A DNA stretch of 64,000 nucleotides from Porticoccaceae bacterium LTM1 (GCA_030252795.1 CP127080.1:2311501-2375500), one strand, 5' to 3'; counted from the stretch's first letter, positions 39,926 through 48,496 are shown. Numbers and translations: made by a program. Notes: generated by a model from the letters alone, not told the origin.

Positions 39926-40984
39926 TTAATCCTTATCAGAACCAACCACTACAATACGGTCAAAATATTTTTTCAACTTGATGGGGTTTCCTTGCTCCAA
40001 CCCCATCAGAGCAGATTCAATTCGATCTACACGAAGAGCTGCATAGATTTCCAGATCCATAATTCCCTTGTCTTCGATTAGAATTTTCCGGCCGCTGTAA
40101 CGATTCAATTCTTTTACCACTTCATAAAGTGGCACTTTTGAGAACTTCAGCATTCCGGTTCGCCATTGATGACTCAGATTGATATCTTCCGGTGTTTCTG
40201 CCAAAAACTGGTTTGAGGTATCACTATAAGTTAATTGCCACCCTGCCCTGACACGGGCTTGATTATCGGCAGGAATGCTCTGTACAGAATCGGTCGATAG
40301 CACTAATGGATTAGCTTCTGATAATGCAACATCATTCGTATTGTGTACTACAACCTCACCTTCAGTGACTGCAAGCTCAAACCCATCAAGGTCACGCTGG
40401 ATATTAAACTCTGTACCCAATACCGTGACCGATTTGTCGCCCAGAGAAACCTTGAATGGCCTGTTGGGATCAGACTCAATATCAAAATAAGCTTCACCAC
40501 GTTCAAGTATCACCCTTCGCTCATTACCAGTGGCATCTGCCAGCAGCAATGTGCCTGTATTCATGGTGATAATACTGCCATCTTCCAAAGTAATGGTTTT
40601 TTGCTCTCCCACCCTGCTTACATAGCGTGACAAGCTGTCTTCGAGTACGAGCTCAGGTACAAAATAGAGATAACTGCCTACAAACAGAGACAACAACAGT
40701 GACGCGGCTATGGACCATTTAAACCAGCGCCCAGCCACAACTGCTTTACTGTCAGGGGGGTCAATCAGGGCATCATCCATTAAAGCCTGGATATCAGCAT
40801 CATGCCGCAGCTCATCGACATCCGCCAGAAGATGATTAAGCGCTACAAATTCCTTTTCAAATTCAGGGTTGTCACGTTCAGACTCTAAACTTTTCTCTCC
40901 TGAAACAGAGATATTATCGCTGTGAAGGTCTGCTACAGACTTTAGGGCTTGTGCTCTCATTTCTTCGACATTCACATTAGTCAT
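39926..40984 (-). CDS. FecR-family anti-sigma factor (cassette 2)
   Basis: 352 residues from the ATG giving MTNVNVEEMRAQALKSVADL, which overlaps the end of fecI2 by 8 bases. A frame 15 codons longer exists, but its start would lie deeper in fecI2. N-terminal sigma-binding part, a membrane helix at about 88-109 (WFKWSIAASLLLSLFVGSYL), then the periplasmic FecR domain (YVSRVGEQKTITLEDGSIIT, MNTGTLLLADATGNERRVIL). It links TonB receptor 2 to its sigma factor. Confidence 0.92.
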   Translation of the reverse strand: MTNVNVEEMRAQALKSVADLHSDNISVSGEKSLESERDNPEFEKEFVALNHLLADVDELRHDADIQALMDDALIDPPDSKAVVAGRWFKWSIAASLLLSLFVGSYLYFVPELVLEDSLSRYVSRVGEQKTITLEDGSIITMNTGTLLLADATGNERRVILERGEAYFDIESDPNRPFKVSLGDKSVTVLGTEFNIQRDLDGFELAVTEGEVVVHNTNDVALSEANPLVLSTDSVQSIPADNQARVRAGWQLTYSDTSNQFLAETPEDINLSHQWRTGMLKFSKVPLYEVVKELNRYSGRKILIEDKGIMDLEIYAALRVDRIESALMGLEQGNPIKLKKYFDRIVVVGSDKD

Positions 40985-41564
40985 TTGAGTTACCCTCCAT
41001 GGACTTAATCTCTGATTTCTGCACATCACGAAGTTGCGCTAATGCTCTCAAAATGTAGTTTTCAGCTTGCTTGCTGGTAATACCCATTTTTTCAGAAACC
41101 TGTTTGTAACTCATAAAGTGGAAACGGTTCAGCACAAAAGCCCTTCTCCATGAAGGCTTCAATTTTTGGATTGCTAATTTAAGCGAAGCCATCTCTCGTT
41201 CTGCAATTACAACCCGTTCCGGCCCAGCTTCGTTAACTAAGCCATCACTTCTGTGGCTCTGCTCCTCATCATAGCCTCGCTGGAGCGTTTCTTTGCGTTC
41301 AAGGTCTACGATGTAATTGTTAGCCATCGTGAACAGATAGTTTCTGCCTGAGCCCTGTATACGCTCTTCAAGACCATCCATATTGGCCAGCCGGGAGAAT
41401 ACCTCCTGAACCACATCTTCGGTATCTACACGGCTGCGGGTGCGCCGTCGGACAAATGCCCGAAGCGAACCGGCATGATCGTCAAACAGCCTCTTCAGGA
41501 TGCGATCACGGGCGCTGGTGTTGCGATTATGAAAATCGACAACGTTTGGGCCGTGCTTTTTCAT
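40977..41564 (-). CDS. FecI-type ECF sigma factor (cassette 2)
   Basis: 195 residues from the ATG giving MKKHGPNVVDFHNRNTSARD. Region 2 (FDDHAGSLRAFVRRRTRSRV, DTEDVVQEVFSRLANMDGLE, NYLFTMANNYIVDLERKE) and region 4 (RRAFVLNRFHFMSYKQVSEK, SKQAENYILRALAQLRD) are clear. In-frame starts exist further upstream but would run through the putative promoter at 41599-41626. A strong GGGAGGAA lies about 18 bases before the chosen ATG, which is long, so the start is uncertain. Paralogue of fecI1. Confidence 0.88.
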   Translation of the reverse strand: MKKHGPNVVDFHNRNTSARDRILKRLFDDHAGSLRAFVRRRTRSRVDTEDVVQEVFSRLANMDGLEERIQGSGRNYLFTMANNYIVDLERKETLQRGYDEEQSHRSDGLVNEAGPERVVIAEREMASLKLAIQKLKPSWRRAFVLNRFHFMSYKQVSEKMGITSKQAENYILRALAQLRDVQKSEIKSMEGNSND

Positions 41565-41598
41565 TGATGTGCCGATATCTGGTTCCTCCCTATAGTTA

Positions 41599-41626
41599 TA
41601 TACGAAGGTAACCATGGAAACCCTCA
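41599..41626 (-). promoter_or_regulatory. Putative ECF promoter of fecI2
   Basis: Minus strand: TGAGGG, 16-bp spacer, CGTATA. Same hexamers as the promoter of receptor 2, which suggests autoregulation by the second sigma factor. Confidence 0.6.
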
Positions 41627-41730
41627 ATTGGGCTCATGAATAATTTTATTTCATATATTTCAATTAGTTAAAAGATCAGAAAGGAAACTTGCTACACTGA
41701 ACTCATTAACAATGATAAACCTCAGTCACC

Positions 41731-42492
41731 ATGAGCAAACCCCTACTTATTCTCCAGCTCCGCCCGGAACAGCAAACTTCTGACAGTGAGTTCGAAGCAA
41801 TACTGAAATATGGCGGTTTGCCAAGGCAGGCTGTTCAGCGGCTTCGCATTGAAAGCACAGGGATTCCGGATTGGCTGGATCTTGATGACTACTGTGCGGT
41901 GATTGTTGGTGGTAGCCCCTATGATATCTCCACGCCTTTGCAGGAGAAGTCAGATATTCAAATCAAAGTTGAACAGGACTTTCTAAAATTACTGGATCAG
42001 GTAGTAACCCGCGATTTCCCCTTTCTTGGCGCCTGCTCCGGTAACGGCTTGCTTGGCCTTTACCTGGGAACCCCTATTACCAATCGCTACAAGGAACCAG
42101 TAAGCTGCGTTTCCCTGAAATTAACAGATGAAGGCAAACTAGACCCGTTACTGGCAGGGTTTCCAGATGAAGTAGCAGTATTGCTCGGCCACAAAGAAGC
42201 CTGTGAAGTTACCCCGGAAGGGGCGACTCTTCTTATGAAAGGCGAGGCCTGTCCGGTACAGATGTTTCGTGTTGGCAGCAATGTTTACGCCACCCAGTTC
42301 CACCCGGAAGGGGACCCTGATGGCTTTATCACACGCATCCATATCTATAAGCATCATGGATATTTTGAGCCACATGAGGCTCAGGAGCTGATCGAGAAAG
42401 TTCGCAAAGCGAAAACGCCCTTTGCGCAAGAAATACTGAAACGGTTTGTAGCGCGTTATTGCAACCAGGATCTGACGGATCTAACTAAATAA
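41731..42492 (+). CDS. Class I glutamine amidotransferase-like protein
   Basis: 253 residues of the stand-alone GATase1 type related to the GMP synthase glutaminase domain. The nucleophile Cys102 is in FLGACSGNGLLGLYLG, and His191/Glu193 are in YATQFHPEGD, so the triad is complete. The family is usually annotated glutamine amidotransferase or GMP synthase-like, and the acceptor substrate is unknown. No synthetase partner lies next to it. It is divergent from fecI2 and convergent with the spermidine-synthase-like gene. Confidence 0.85.
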   Translation: MSKPLLILQLRPEQQTSDSEFEAILKYGGLPRQAVQRLRIESTGIPDWLDLDDYCAVIVGGSPYDISTPLQEKSDIQIKVEQDFLKLLDQVVTRDFPFLGACSGNGLLGLYLGTPITNRYKEPVSCVSLKLTDEGKLDPLLAGFPDEVAVLLGHKEACEVTPEGATLLMKGEACPVQMFRVGSNVYATQFHPEGDPDGFITRIHIYKHHGYFEPHEAQELIEKVRKAKTPFAQEILKRFVARYCNQDLTDLTK

Positions 42493-42513
42493 CTTCTCAT
42501 TTTGTAATTGAGG

Positions 42514-43398
42514 CTATCTTCCATTCAATATATTCACGGGTGAGTATTGATCGGTCAGCACTTTGGCGGATTTATCCCAGTCTGGTTTTTTGTTAATGCC
42601 GTTAAATAATTTGGCGGATTCAACACCATATTTTTCCAACATTGGAGCCAGTTCAACCATATTGCGATACATATCGGTTTTACTTGGCAGGTCTCCATTG
42701 CTCATCATTAAAATCCGGTTACCCAAACCTGATTGGGTCAACAGATAAAAATGCCCAAATGCAGCATGGTAGGTTGCTGCCTCACTATCGATTAATTCAC
42801 TTCGGCTAAATGTATTTGCCAGCAGCACCCCTTGCGGAGTCAGGATTTTTCTCAACTCCTGAAAAAACTCCAGTGTCATTAAATGACCAGGAATATAGTC
42901 TCCGTTAAAAGCGTCGAGAATGATGAAATCGAACTTTTTATTTTGAAGGCCGGCCCGCTTCACAAATACACGCGCATCCTGGGTAACGACAATATTGTTT
43001 TCATCACTGTTAAAATGAAAGTATTTCTCTGCAACCTTCACAACCGCCGGATCAATTTCCACGGAGGTGACTTTTGTGTTCGGAAAAATATCTCGCAAAG
43101 TTCGCGGTAGAATACCTCCGCCCAGACCAATAACCAGAACCTTTTTTGGCTGCGGATTTAGAAATAATCCGCCCATCGCCATCCTGGTGTAGTTCAGGGC
43201 CAATAGATCCGGATGTTCAAGAACAATGCAGGATTGATTGCTTTCACGTCCTCCACGGGAGCGAAACTTCAGGCAGCGTATTCCCTCAACCTCTTCGACA
43301 AAAAGATTGCGATACAGGGATTTTTCCTGATGAATAACTTCTGCAGCCGCGTCTACTGACCAAATAAGTAACCACAGGCTAATCAGCAACAAGCGCAT
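42514..43398 (-). CDS. Spermidine synthase-like methyltransferase-fold protein
   Basis: 294 residues. It starts with a hydrophobic stretch (MRLLLISLWLLIWSVDAAA) that is either a signal peptide or the last membrane helix of the system. The Rossmann domain has KKVLVIGLGGGILPRTLRDI, VTSVEIDPAVV and FDFIILDAFNGDYIPGHLMT, as in polyamine synthases. GGAGGT lies close to the ATG, so the start is firm although it overlaps the upstream membrane gene by 20 bases. Together the two genes resemble a fused membrane/spermidine-synthase protein split in two. True aminopropyltransferase activity is unproven. Confidence 0.82.
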   Translation of the reverse strand: MRLLLISLWLLIWSVDAAAEVIHQEKSLYRNLFVEEVEGIRCLKFRSRGGRESNQSCIVLEHPDLLALNYTRMAMGGLFLNPQPKKVLVIGLGGGILPRTLRDIFPNTKVTSVEIDPAVVKVAEKYFHFNSDENNIVVTQDARVFVKRAGLQNKKFDFIILDAFNGDYIPGHLMTLEFFQELRKILTPQGVLLANTFSRSELIDSEAATYHAAFGHFYLLTQSGLGNRILMMSNGDLPSKTDMYRNMVELAPMLEKYGVESAKLFNGINKKPDWDKSAKVLTDQYSPVNILNGR

Positions 43399-43990
43399 TG
43401 TTTACCTCCCCCTTCTGAAGCAGTGAGATCACTCCCAGCGAGATCAGCATCGCACTGTTACACCAGATAATTTGATCAATTTCCATCCAGGCCACCAGGT
43501 AAAAAGAGGTGAGAATGGTTCCCGCCGCACTGCCAAGTGTGGAAACAAAATACAAAAACCCAGCAGCTCGGCCACTACTCTCGCGAGACTCTACTAGTAA
43601 CCTTACGGCATAAGGAGCTGCCATCCCCATAATTACCGTGGGCAGCATAAACAATAGAAGCGAGGCCAATAACGCTCCACCACGGGGGTCTTCTACATTC
43701 AGGAACACCATTTCCATGGTTCCGCTGTCCAGAAGCACAATATGGAACAGCGATAACCCAGCGACCAGGAACAGTACTCCAAATTTTTTGAAACAGGGAT
43801 TCTTCAGTGACCAATGGCCACCCAGTAAATACCCCAGTGACAAAGCCAACATATACACCGTTATGATGCTACCCCAGACATAAATACTGGAACCGAAGCT
43901 GGGAGCCAGAATCCGTCCACCGAGTAACTCGGTACTCATAATGGCAAACCCCATGGCAAACGACATCAGTAATAACAACGGTGTTCTCAT
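43379..43990 (-). CDS. Membrane half of a spermidine-synthase-like system
   Basis: 203 residues with about six membrane helices (LLLLMSFAMGFAIMSTELLG, GSIITVYMLALSLGYLLGGH, and others). MSTELLGGRILAPSFGSSIYVW matches the N-terminal membrane domain of proteins annotated fused MFS/spermidine synthase. It ends inside the next gene, which carries the catalytic fold. The function is unknown; export or membrane-linked synthesis of a polyamine-like product would be inference. Confidence 0.78.
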   Translation of the reverse strand: MRTPLLLLMSFAMGFAIMSTELLGGRILAPSFGSSIYVWGSIITVYMLALSLGYLLGGHWSLKNPCFKKFGVLFLVAGLSLFHIVLLDSGTMEMVFLNVEDPRGGALLASLLLFMLPTVIMGMAAPYAVRLLVESRESSGRAAGFLYFVSTLGSAAGTILTSFYLVAWMEIDQIIWCNSAMLISLGVISLLQKGEVNNALVAD

Positions 43991-44017
43991 TACGTTTTCC
44001 TTTGAGTTTTGTCGGAT

Positions 44018-44050
44018 AAAAAAAGGCTCTGCCGTATGACAGAGCCTTTT
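44018..44050. terminator. ssb terminator
   Basis: AAAAAAAGGCTCTGCC-GTAT-GACAGAGCCTTTT: one mismatch in the stem, with A and T runs. Downstream of ssb on the minus strand. Confidence 0.88.
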
Positions 44051-44078
44051 CGATATTTATCTATACTTTAGCTGACGA

Positions 44079-44600
44079 TTAGAACGGAATATCGTCATCA
44101 AAGTTATCAAAGCCACCTGCTGCCGGTTGTGGTGCTGACTGAGGCTGCTGCTGAGGCGCCTGCTGCTGTGGTTGCTGATACTGTTGTTGTGGCTGTTGCT
44201 GTTGCTGTTGCTGCGGTTGCTGATACTGCTGCTGTTGACCACCGTAACCACCCTGATCACCGGCGCGGCTATCCAGCATTTGCATCTCGCTGGCAACGAT
44301 TTCCGTGGTGTAACGATCCTGACCGTCCTGTCCCTGCCATTTGCGGGTACGCAGAGAGCCTTCTACATAAACCTTGCTGCCTTTCTTGAGGTACTCACCA
44401 GCGATCTCACCGAGACGATTGAAGAACACAACACGGTGCCATTCGGTACGCTCTTGAGGTTGACCAGTCTGCTTGTCTTTCCAGGTTTCCGAGGTGGCAA
44501 TGCTGACATTGGTGACGGCGCCGCCGGATGGAAGATAGCGGGTTTCCGGGTCCTGGCCGCAGTTGCCGACCAAAATAACTTTGTTAATGCCCCTTGCCAT
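44079..44600 (-). CDS. ssb: Single-stranded DNA-binding protein
   Basis: 173 residues. The OB fold is at the N-terminus ([40 protein letters not shown]). The linker, roughly 118-160, is very glutamine-rich with runs of up to seven Q. The acidic tip DFDDDIPF-type end ([10 protein letters not shown]) binds replication and repair partners. Its neighbour on the same strand is a YajR-like transporter gene, as in Pseudomonas. Confidence 0.97.
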   Translation of the reverse strand: MARGINKVILVGNCGQDPETRYLPSGGAVTNVSIATSETWKDKQTGQPQERTEWHRVVFFNRLGEIAGEYLKKGSKVYVEGSLRTRKWQGQDGQDRYTTEIVASEMQMLDSRAGDQGGYGGQQQQYQQPQQQQQQQPQQQYQQPQQQAPQQQPQSAPQPAAGGFDNFDDDIPF

Positions 44601-44740
44601 GAGATGTTACTCCTACGTGATATTGACCTGTTATATGTGTGCAATGCGGTGTCGTTCTGGGACGCGGTGCATGTGCGTTCAGTTTCCGTGCATTGAGCAG
44701 GCTAGTGTATGCCAGACGGGGTAGCTCGGCAAACAGGTTT

Positions 44741-46099
44741 TTAGTGCCAGAGGTAAGGTTGCAGACGCTCCCAATCCACCTCTTTTTTATCGATTTTAGC
44801 GTACACACGCTGCTCTTCAGGAGCCATTACTACCTGCTCTACGCCGGGAAGTGCTTCCAGCTCAAGAAGGTAGCCATCTCCGTCTTGGTACTTAAGCACC
44901 ACCCCGGACAGTGTGCGAGGTGACTCCATGGTGCTGGCCAGCAGCCACCAGACAGCGGCCAGCCCGGACAGTGCCAGGAACAGCCCTTCCACTCCAACCT
45001 GTTGAATCAGCCAGCCACCCAGGATACCGCCCATAAAGGTGCCTAAAAACTGGCTGGTGGAGTACACCCCCATAGCCGTGCCGCGCGTACCCGCAGGAGC
45101 GGTTTTACTGACCAGTGAAGGCAGCGATGCCTCCAGCAGGTTAAATGCCATAAAGAAGGTGAACAATAACGCCAGTGCTGGTACTACCGATTCAAACCCT
45201 TGAGAAAAACCAGCCAGCGACAGCGCAGCCAGTGCAATAGCGCCCAGGAATACAGGCTTCATTTTGCCGCCTTTCTCGGCAACGATAATGGCCGGAATCA
45301 TGGCTAGAAATGATCCCCCCAACAACAGCAGGTATATCCACCAGTGGCTGGCGCGGGCAAAACCAAGCTGGCTTTCCAGAATGGTTGGCACCGCCACAAA
45401 CGAGGCCATCAGAATCAGGTGCAGCAGGCCGATTCCCACATCAAGCCGCAGCAATCGGCCATCCTTGAGGGTTTCGCCCAGCATCGCTGGCACGGTTTGG
45501 GTTTCGCGATTTACAGCACCGACTACCGGCGGTGCCTGAACCTTGATCCACGCCCAGAGAAAACCCAGCCCGCCCAACAAGGCTGTCGTCCAAAACACCC
45601 CGGAGAGACCAAAGAAGCCACTGATTACCGGCCCGGCAATCATGGCGAGTAAAAAGGCAAATCCGATACTGCCACCGATGCTGGCCATCGCCTTGGTGCG
45701 GTTCTGCTCACTGGTTACATCTGCCACCAACGCCATCAATGTACTGGCAATGGCTCCAGCTCCCTGCAGGGCACGGCCGATAATAATTCCCGAAACTGAC
45801 TCGGCCAGTGCGGCAACCACACTACCTAAAATAAAAATCAGCAACCCGGCCAGAATCACCGGCTTGCGGCCGATACGGTCAGACATTAACCCCAGGGGAA
45901 TTTGCAGCAGCGCCTGGGTTAACCCGTAAACCCCAATCGCCACCCCCAGCAACATTGGTGTGGCGCCACTGTAATCCTCAATAAAAAGCGCCAGAACCGG
46001 CAACACCATAAAGAGCCCCAGCATGCGCAAACCATACAAGCCGGCAATGGAAGCCACGGCACGGCGCTCAAGGGGACTGAAGGAGTTGGTGTTTCTCAA
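44741..46099 (-). CDS. yajR: MFS transporter with C-terminal YAM-like domain (YajR family)
   Basis: 452 residues with 12 membrane helices. N-terminal SIAGLYGLRMLGLFMVLPVL and the MFS signature LMSDRIGRKPVILAGLLI are clear. After the last helix there is a soluble tail of about 60 residues (YQDGDGYLLELEALPGVEQV, RVYAKIDKKEVDWERLQPYL), corresponding to the ferredoxin-like YAM domain of E. coli YajR (454 residues). The transported substrate is not known. Upstream of ssb on the same strand. Confidence 0.83.
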   Translation of the reverse strand: MRNTNSFSPLERRAVASIAGLYGLRMLGLFMVLPVLALFIEDYSGATPMLLGVAIGVYGLTQALLQIPLGLMSDRIGRKPVILAGLLIFILGSVVAALAESVSGIIIGRALQGAGAIASTLMALVADVTSEQNRTKAMASIGGSIGFAFLLAMIAGPVISGFFGLSGVFWTTALLGGLGFLWAWIKVQAPPVVGAVNRETQTVPAMLGETLKDGRLLRLDVGIGLLHLILMASFVAVPTILESQLGFARASHWWIYLLLLGGSFLAMIPAIIVAEKGGKMKPVFLGAIALAALSLAGFSQGFESVVPALALLFTFFMAFNLLEASLPSLVSKTAPAGTRGTAMGVYSTSQFLGTFMGGILGGWLIQQVGVEGLFLALSGLAAVWWLLASTMESPRTLSGVVLKYQDGDGYLLELEALPGVEQVVMAPEEQRVYAKIDKKEVDWERLQPYLWH

Positions 46100-46218
46100 C
46101 CTGACGATCTCTGTGGTTATTGGTAAAGCGCGGGATTCTAGCAGAAATGTGCATGGTTCATCAGTAGCGAAGGGTGGCAGGGTTGGGCAGACTCCCGGGA
46201 ACGGGTATTCTTCCTGAC

Positions 46219-46533
46219 ATGGAACAGTTAGCGACTCCCCAACAGCGAATTTACGCGGTATTAAGATCGATCCCCACTGGCAAAGTAGCGACTTATGGTC
46301 AGGTCGCCGAACTTGCCGGCCTGCCTCGAGCCGCCCGCCTTGTGGGGACTACCCTGAAAAAACTCCCCAACGACTCAACCCTGCCCTGGCATCGGGTTAT
46401 CAATGCCGCAGGCAAAATCAGCTTCCCCTCAGAGCATCCCGGCCACACAAAGCAAAGGGGGCTACTACTTTCAGAAGGCGTACTGTTTTCTGGAGATAAA
46501 GTGAATTTGAGAATTTATCAATGGCAGCCGTAA
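46219..46533 (+). CDS. Alkyltransferase-like protein (ATL), MGMT family
   Basis: 104 residues from the ATG giving MEQLATPQQRIYAVLRSIPT. It has the MGMT DNA-binding fold (GKVATYGQVAELAGLPRAAR), but the active-site motif reads PWHRV instead of PCHRV. Trp replaces the alkyl-acceptor Cys, which defines the ATL subgroup. Such proteins bind O6-alkylguanine and hand the lesion to nucleotide excision repair without removing the alkyl group. It is divergent from the yajR-like gene; a longer in-frame start 15 codons upstream has no support. Confidence 0.92.
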   Translation: MEQLATPQQRIYAVLRSIPTGKVATYGQVAELAGLPRAARLVGTTLKKLPNDSTLPWHRVINAAGKISFPSEHPGHTKQRGLLLSEGVLFSGDKVNLRIYQWQP

Positions 46534-46536
46534 TGG

Positions 46537-48105
46537 CTACTCTTCCTTTATTCTTCCATCTATAGACAGATGGCGACTTGCCAACCACACCAGCAGAAGA
46601 ACCGGCAGTCCCAACAAGGCTGTAATCATAAAGAAGTTGGAGTAGCCAACTACAGTTGAAATAGCTCCGGAGTAACCGCCCAATATTTTGGGTAACAATG
46701 TCATCAGCGAGCTAAAAATCGCGTATTGCATCGCTGTGAATGACACACTGGTTAAACCGGACAAAAAGGCAATAAATGCCGACAATGCAATACCACCAGA
46801 AAGATTATCGGCAGCAATGACAAAGTAGAGCATCCAGGGGCTGTAACCGGCTTCTGCCAACAGCATAAACAATACATTTGTTGCCGAAGCAAGGAGCGCC
46901 CCCACAAACAACAATCTCATCACACCGATACGTAACGCCAGCACCCCACCCAAGAATCCACCAACAATAATCATCAAAAAACCAAAGGCTTTTGAGGCAT
47001 TGGCAATTTCAACTTTACTGTAGCCCATATCCTGATAAAAAATGTTGGCTATTACTCCCATCACAATGTCAGAGATTCTATAGAACCCGATCAGCAGCAA
47101 TAAAATCACAGCGGTTTTCAGGCTATAACGATTAAAGAAGTCTGTGATGGGCGCAATGTATGCCTCTTTCACCATCTCCTTATTTGCCGCACCAGCTTTT
47201 AACAGTAGCCAGGTAATAACCAATGCAACTGTTCCAGCGCAGATTAAACGTATCCCCTCAACAACTACCGAGGCCAAAACATCGTTGGCAAACCACGCCG
47301 ATAAGGTACTAGTTGCCTCTTGTGAAATTGAGGACGTCTTCAAAAAAAACAATACAAATGCTATTGCAGCAAAAAGAAAGAGTGCGAAAAACCTTAAGTA
47401 ATCCTGATTGGTGTAGTGTGACTCAGTAACTATTTTGTCTGGCTCGCGAATCACCAATGTGGTCACTACACCCACTAATGCACAAGCCGCCATAGTCAGA
47501 TAGGTGTTACGCCAGGCGTTATATTGATATGCATCTGCAGTTGACCCCCAGTAACTGGCTAGATACAGAGCACCCGCACCGGCAACAATCATTCCAACAC
47601 GATAACCGGCCATATACATGGAAGACATCATTGGCTGAAGCTTTACGGTTCCGGTTTCAATCCGATAGGCATCAATAACAATGTCTTGAGTCGCACTGGA
47701 AAAGCCCAACATTACAGCGCCCATAGCGATCATTGTTAAGTGAATTTCCTCACCAGTACCGGGATTGATGTTTGCCATTATGCAGATCGCCGAGATAATC
47801 CCGAGCTGAGCAAATAGCAACCAACCTCTACGCCTGCCCAGAGCTCGAGTCACAAACGGCAACGGTAACTTATCGACAAGTGGTGCCCAGATAAACTTGA
47901 AGGAATACCCTAACGCTGCCCAACTGAAGAAGGTAACTGTTGATTTATCGACTCCCGCCTCATTAAGCCATAATGACAACGTTCCAAAAATAAGCGCGAG
48001 CGGCAGTCCTGCCGAAAACCCCAGAAAGAGCATCCTTAGCACTTGCGGCTTTAGATAACTGCGAGATGCTTCACTCCAGGATAATTTTTTTTGTACGGAT
48101 TCCAT
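46537..48105 (-). CDS. ampG: AmpG-family muropeptide permease
   Basis: 522 residues from the ATG giving MESVQKKLSWSEASRSYLKP, with GGAAG a few bases upstream. About 14 membrane helices. The AmpG block MLFLGFSAGLPLALIFGTLS, followed by LSLWLNEAGVDKSTVTFFSW, is visible. It imports GlcNAc-anhydroMurNAc peptides for cell-wall recycling and can influence beta-lactamase induction. No ampR, ampD or beta-lactamase is in the window. Convergent with the ATL gene, with the ends 4 bp apart. Confidence 0.92.
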   Translation of the reverse strand: MESVQKKLSWSEASRSYLKPQVLRMLFLGFSAGLPLALIFGTLSLWLNEAGVDKSTVTFFSWAALGYSFKFIWAPLVDKLPLPFVTRALGRRRGWLLFAQLGIISAICIMANINPGTGEEIHLTMIAMGAVMLGFSSATQDIVIDAYRIETGTVKLQPMMSSMYMAGYRVGMIVAGAGALYLASYWGSTADAYQYNAWRNTYLTMAACALVGVVTTLVIREPDKIVTESHYTNQDYLRFFALFLFAAIAFVLFFLKTSSISQEATSTLSAWFANDVLASVVVEGIRLICAGTVALVITWLLLKAGAANKEMVKEAYIAPITDFFNRYSLKTAVILLLLIGFYRISDIVMGVIANIFYQDMGYSKVEIANASKAFGFLMIIVGGFLGGVLALRIGVMRLLFVGALLASATNVLFMLLAEAGYSPWMLYFVIAADNLSGGIALSAFIAFLSGLTSVSFTAMQYAIFSSLMTLLPKILGGYSGAISTVVGYSNFFMITALLGLPVLLLVWLASRHLSIDGRIKEE

Positions 48106-48285
48106 ATGCTTCCAAAATAACGTCAATATAGGGCTTCGCCCTTTTCAATCACAACACTATGCAGTGATTCACAAACAGACTCAATAAGACCATCAATTTT
48201 TGACATATCACTGAACGTCGCGCTTGCACCGTACATTTCACAAGGGCAAACTTGATGCAGTATTCAAACATGACAGGAGAGAAGT

Positions 48286-48465
48286 ATGTTCGCAAGAATT
48301 TTAATCGGCCTCGCCATGATTGGCTGCCTGAGCGCCTGTAGCCCGGAAGTTGGCAGCAAGGCCTGGTGTGAAAAGATGGAGAAGAAACCGAAAGGTGACT
48401 GGACTGCCAACGAGATGGCGGACTACACCAAGCACTGCCTGTTTCGCAGCGACGACGAAGATTAA
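48286..48465 (+). CDS. Small lipoprotein, DUF3012 family
   Basis: 59 residues. AGGAG lies a few bases before the ATG. The lipoprotein signal MFARILIGLAMIGCLSAC ends in the lipobox LSAC with the modified Cys at 18. The mature part, SPEVGSKAWCEKMEKKPKGD followed by WTANEMADYTKHCLF, is the DUF3012 consensus as I remember it, with two Cys (28 and 51) that may pair. The function is unknown. It stands alone between ampG and a membrane protein, followed by a hairpin. The stretch 48106-48285 shows nothing else. Confidence 0.85.
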   Translation: MFARILIGLAMIGCLSACSPEVGSKAWCEKMEKKPKGDWTANEMADYTKHCLFRSDDED

Positions 48466-48496
48466 TAATCAGGCAGAGTTAATCAGGTAGAGTTGT

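Noticed and set aside
41565-41627. Upstream starts for the second FecI gene
   Set aside because: They would translate through the putative ECF promoter, and the added residues do not align with the paralogue.
27924-41627. A lasso-peptide uptake locus, because FecI/FecR/TonB receptor sets accompany lasso isopeptidases
   Set aside because: No isopeptidase, precursor, B or C protein gene is present in or near the cassettes.
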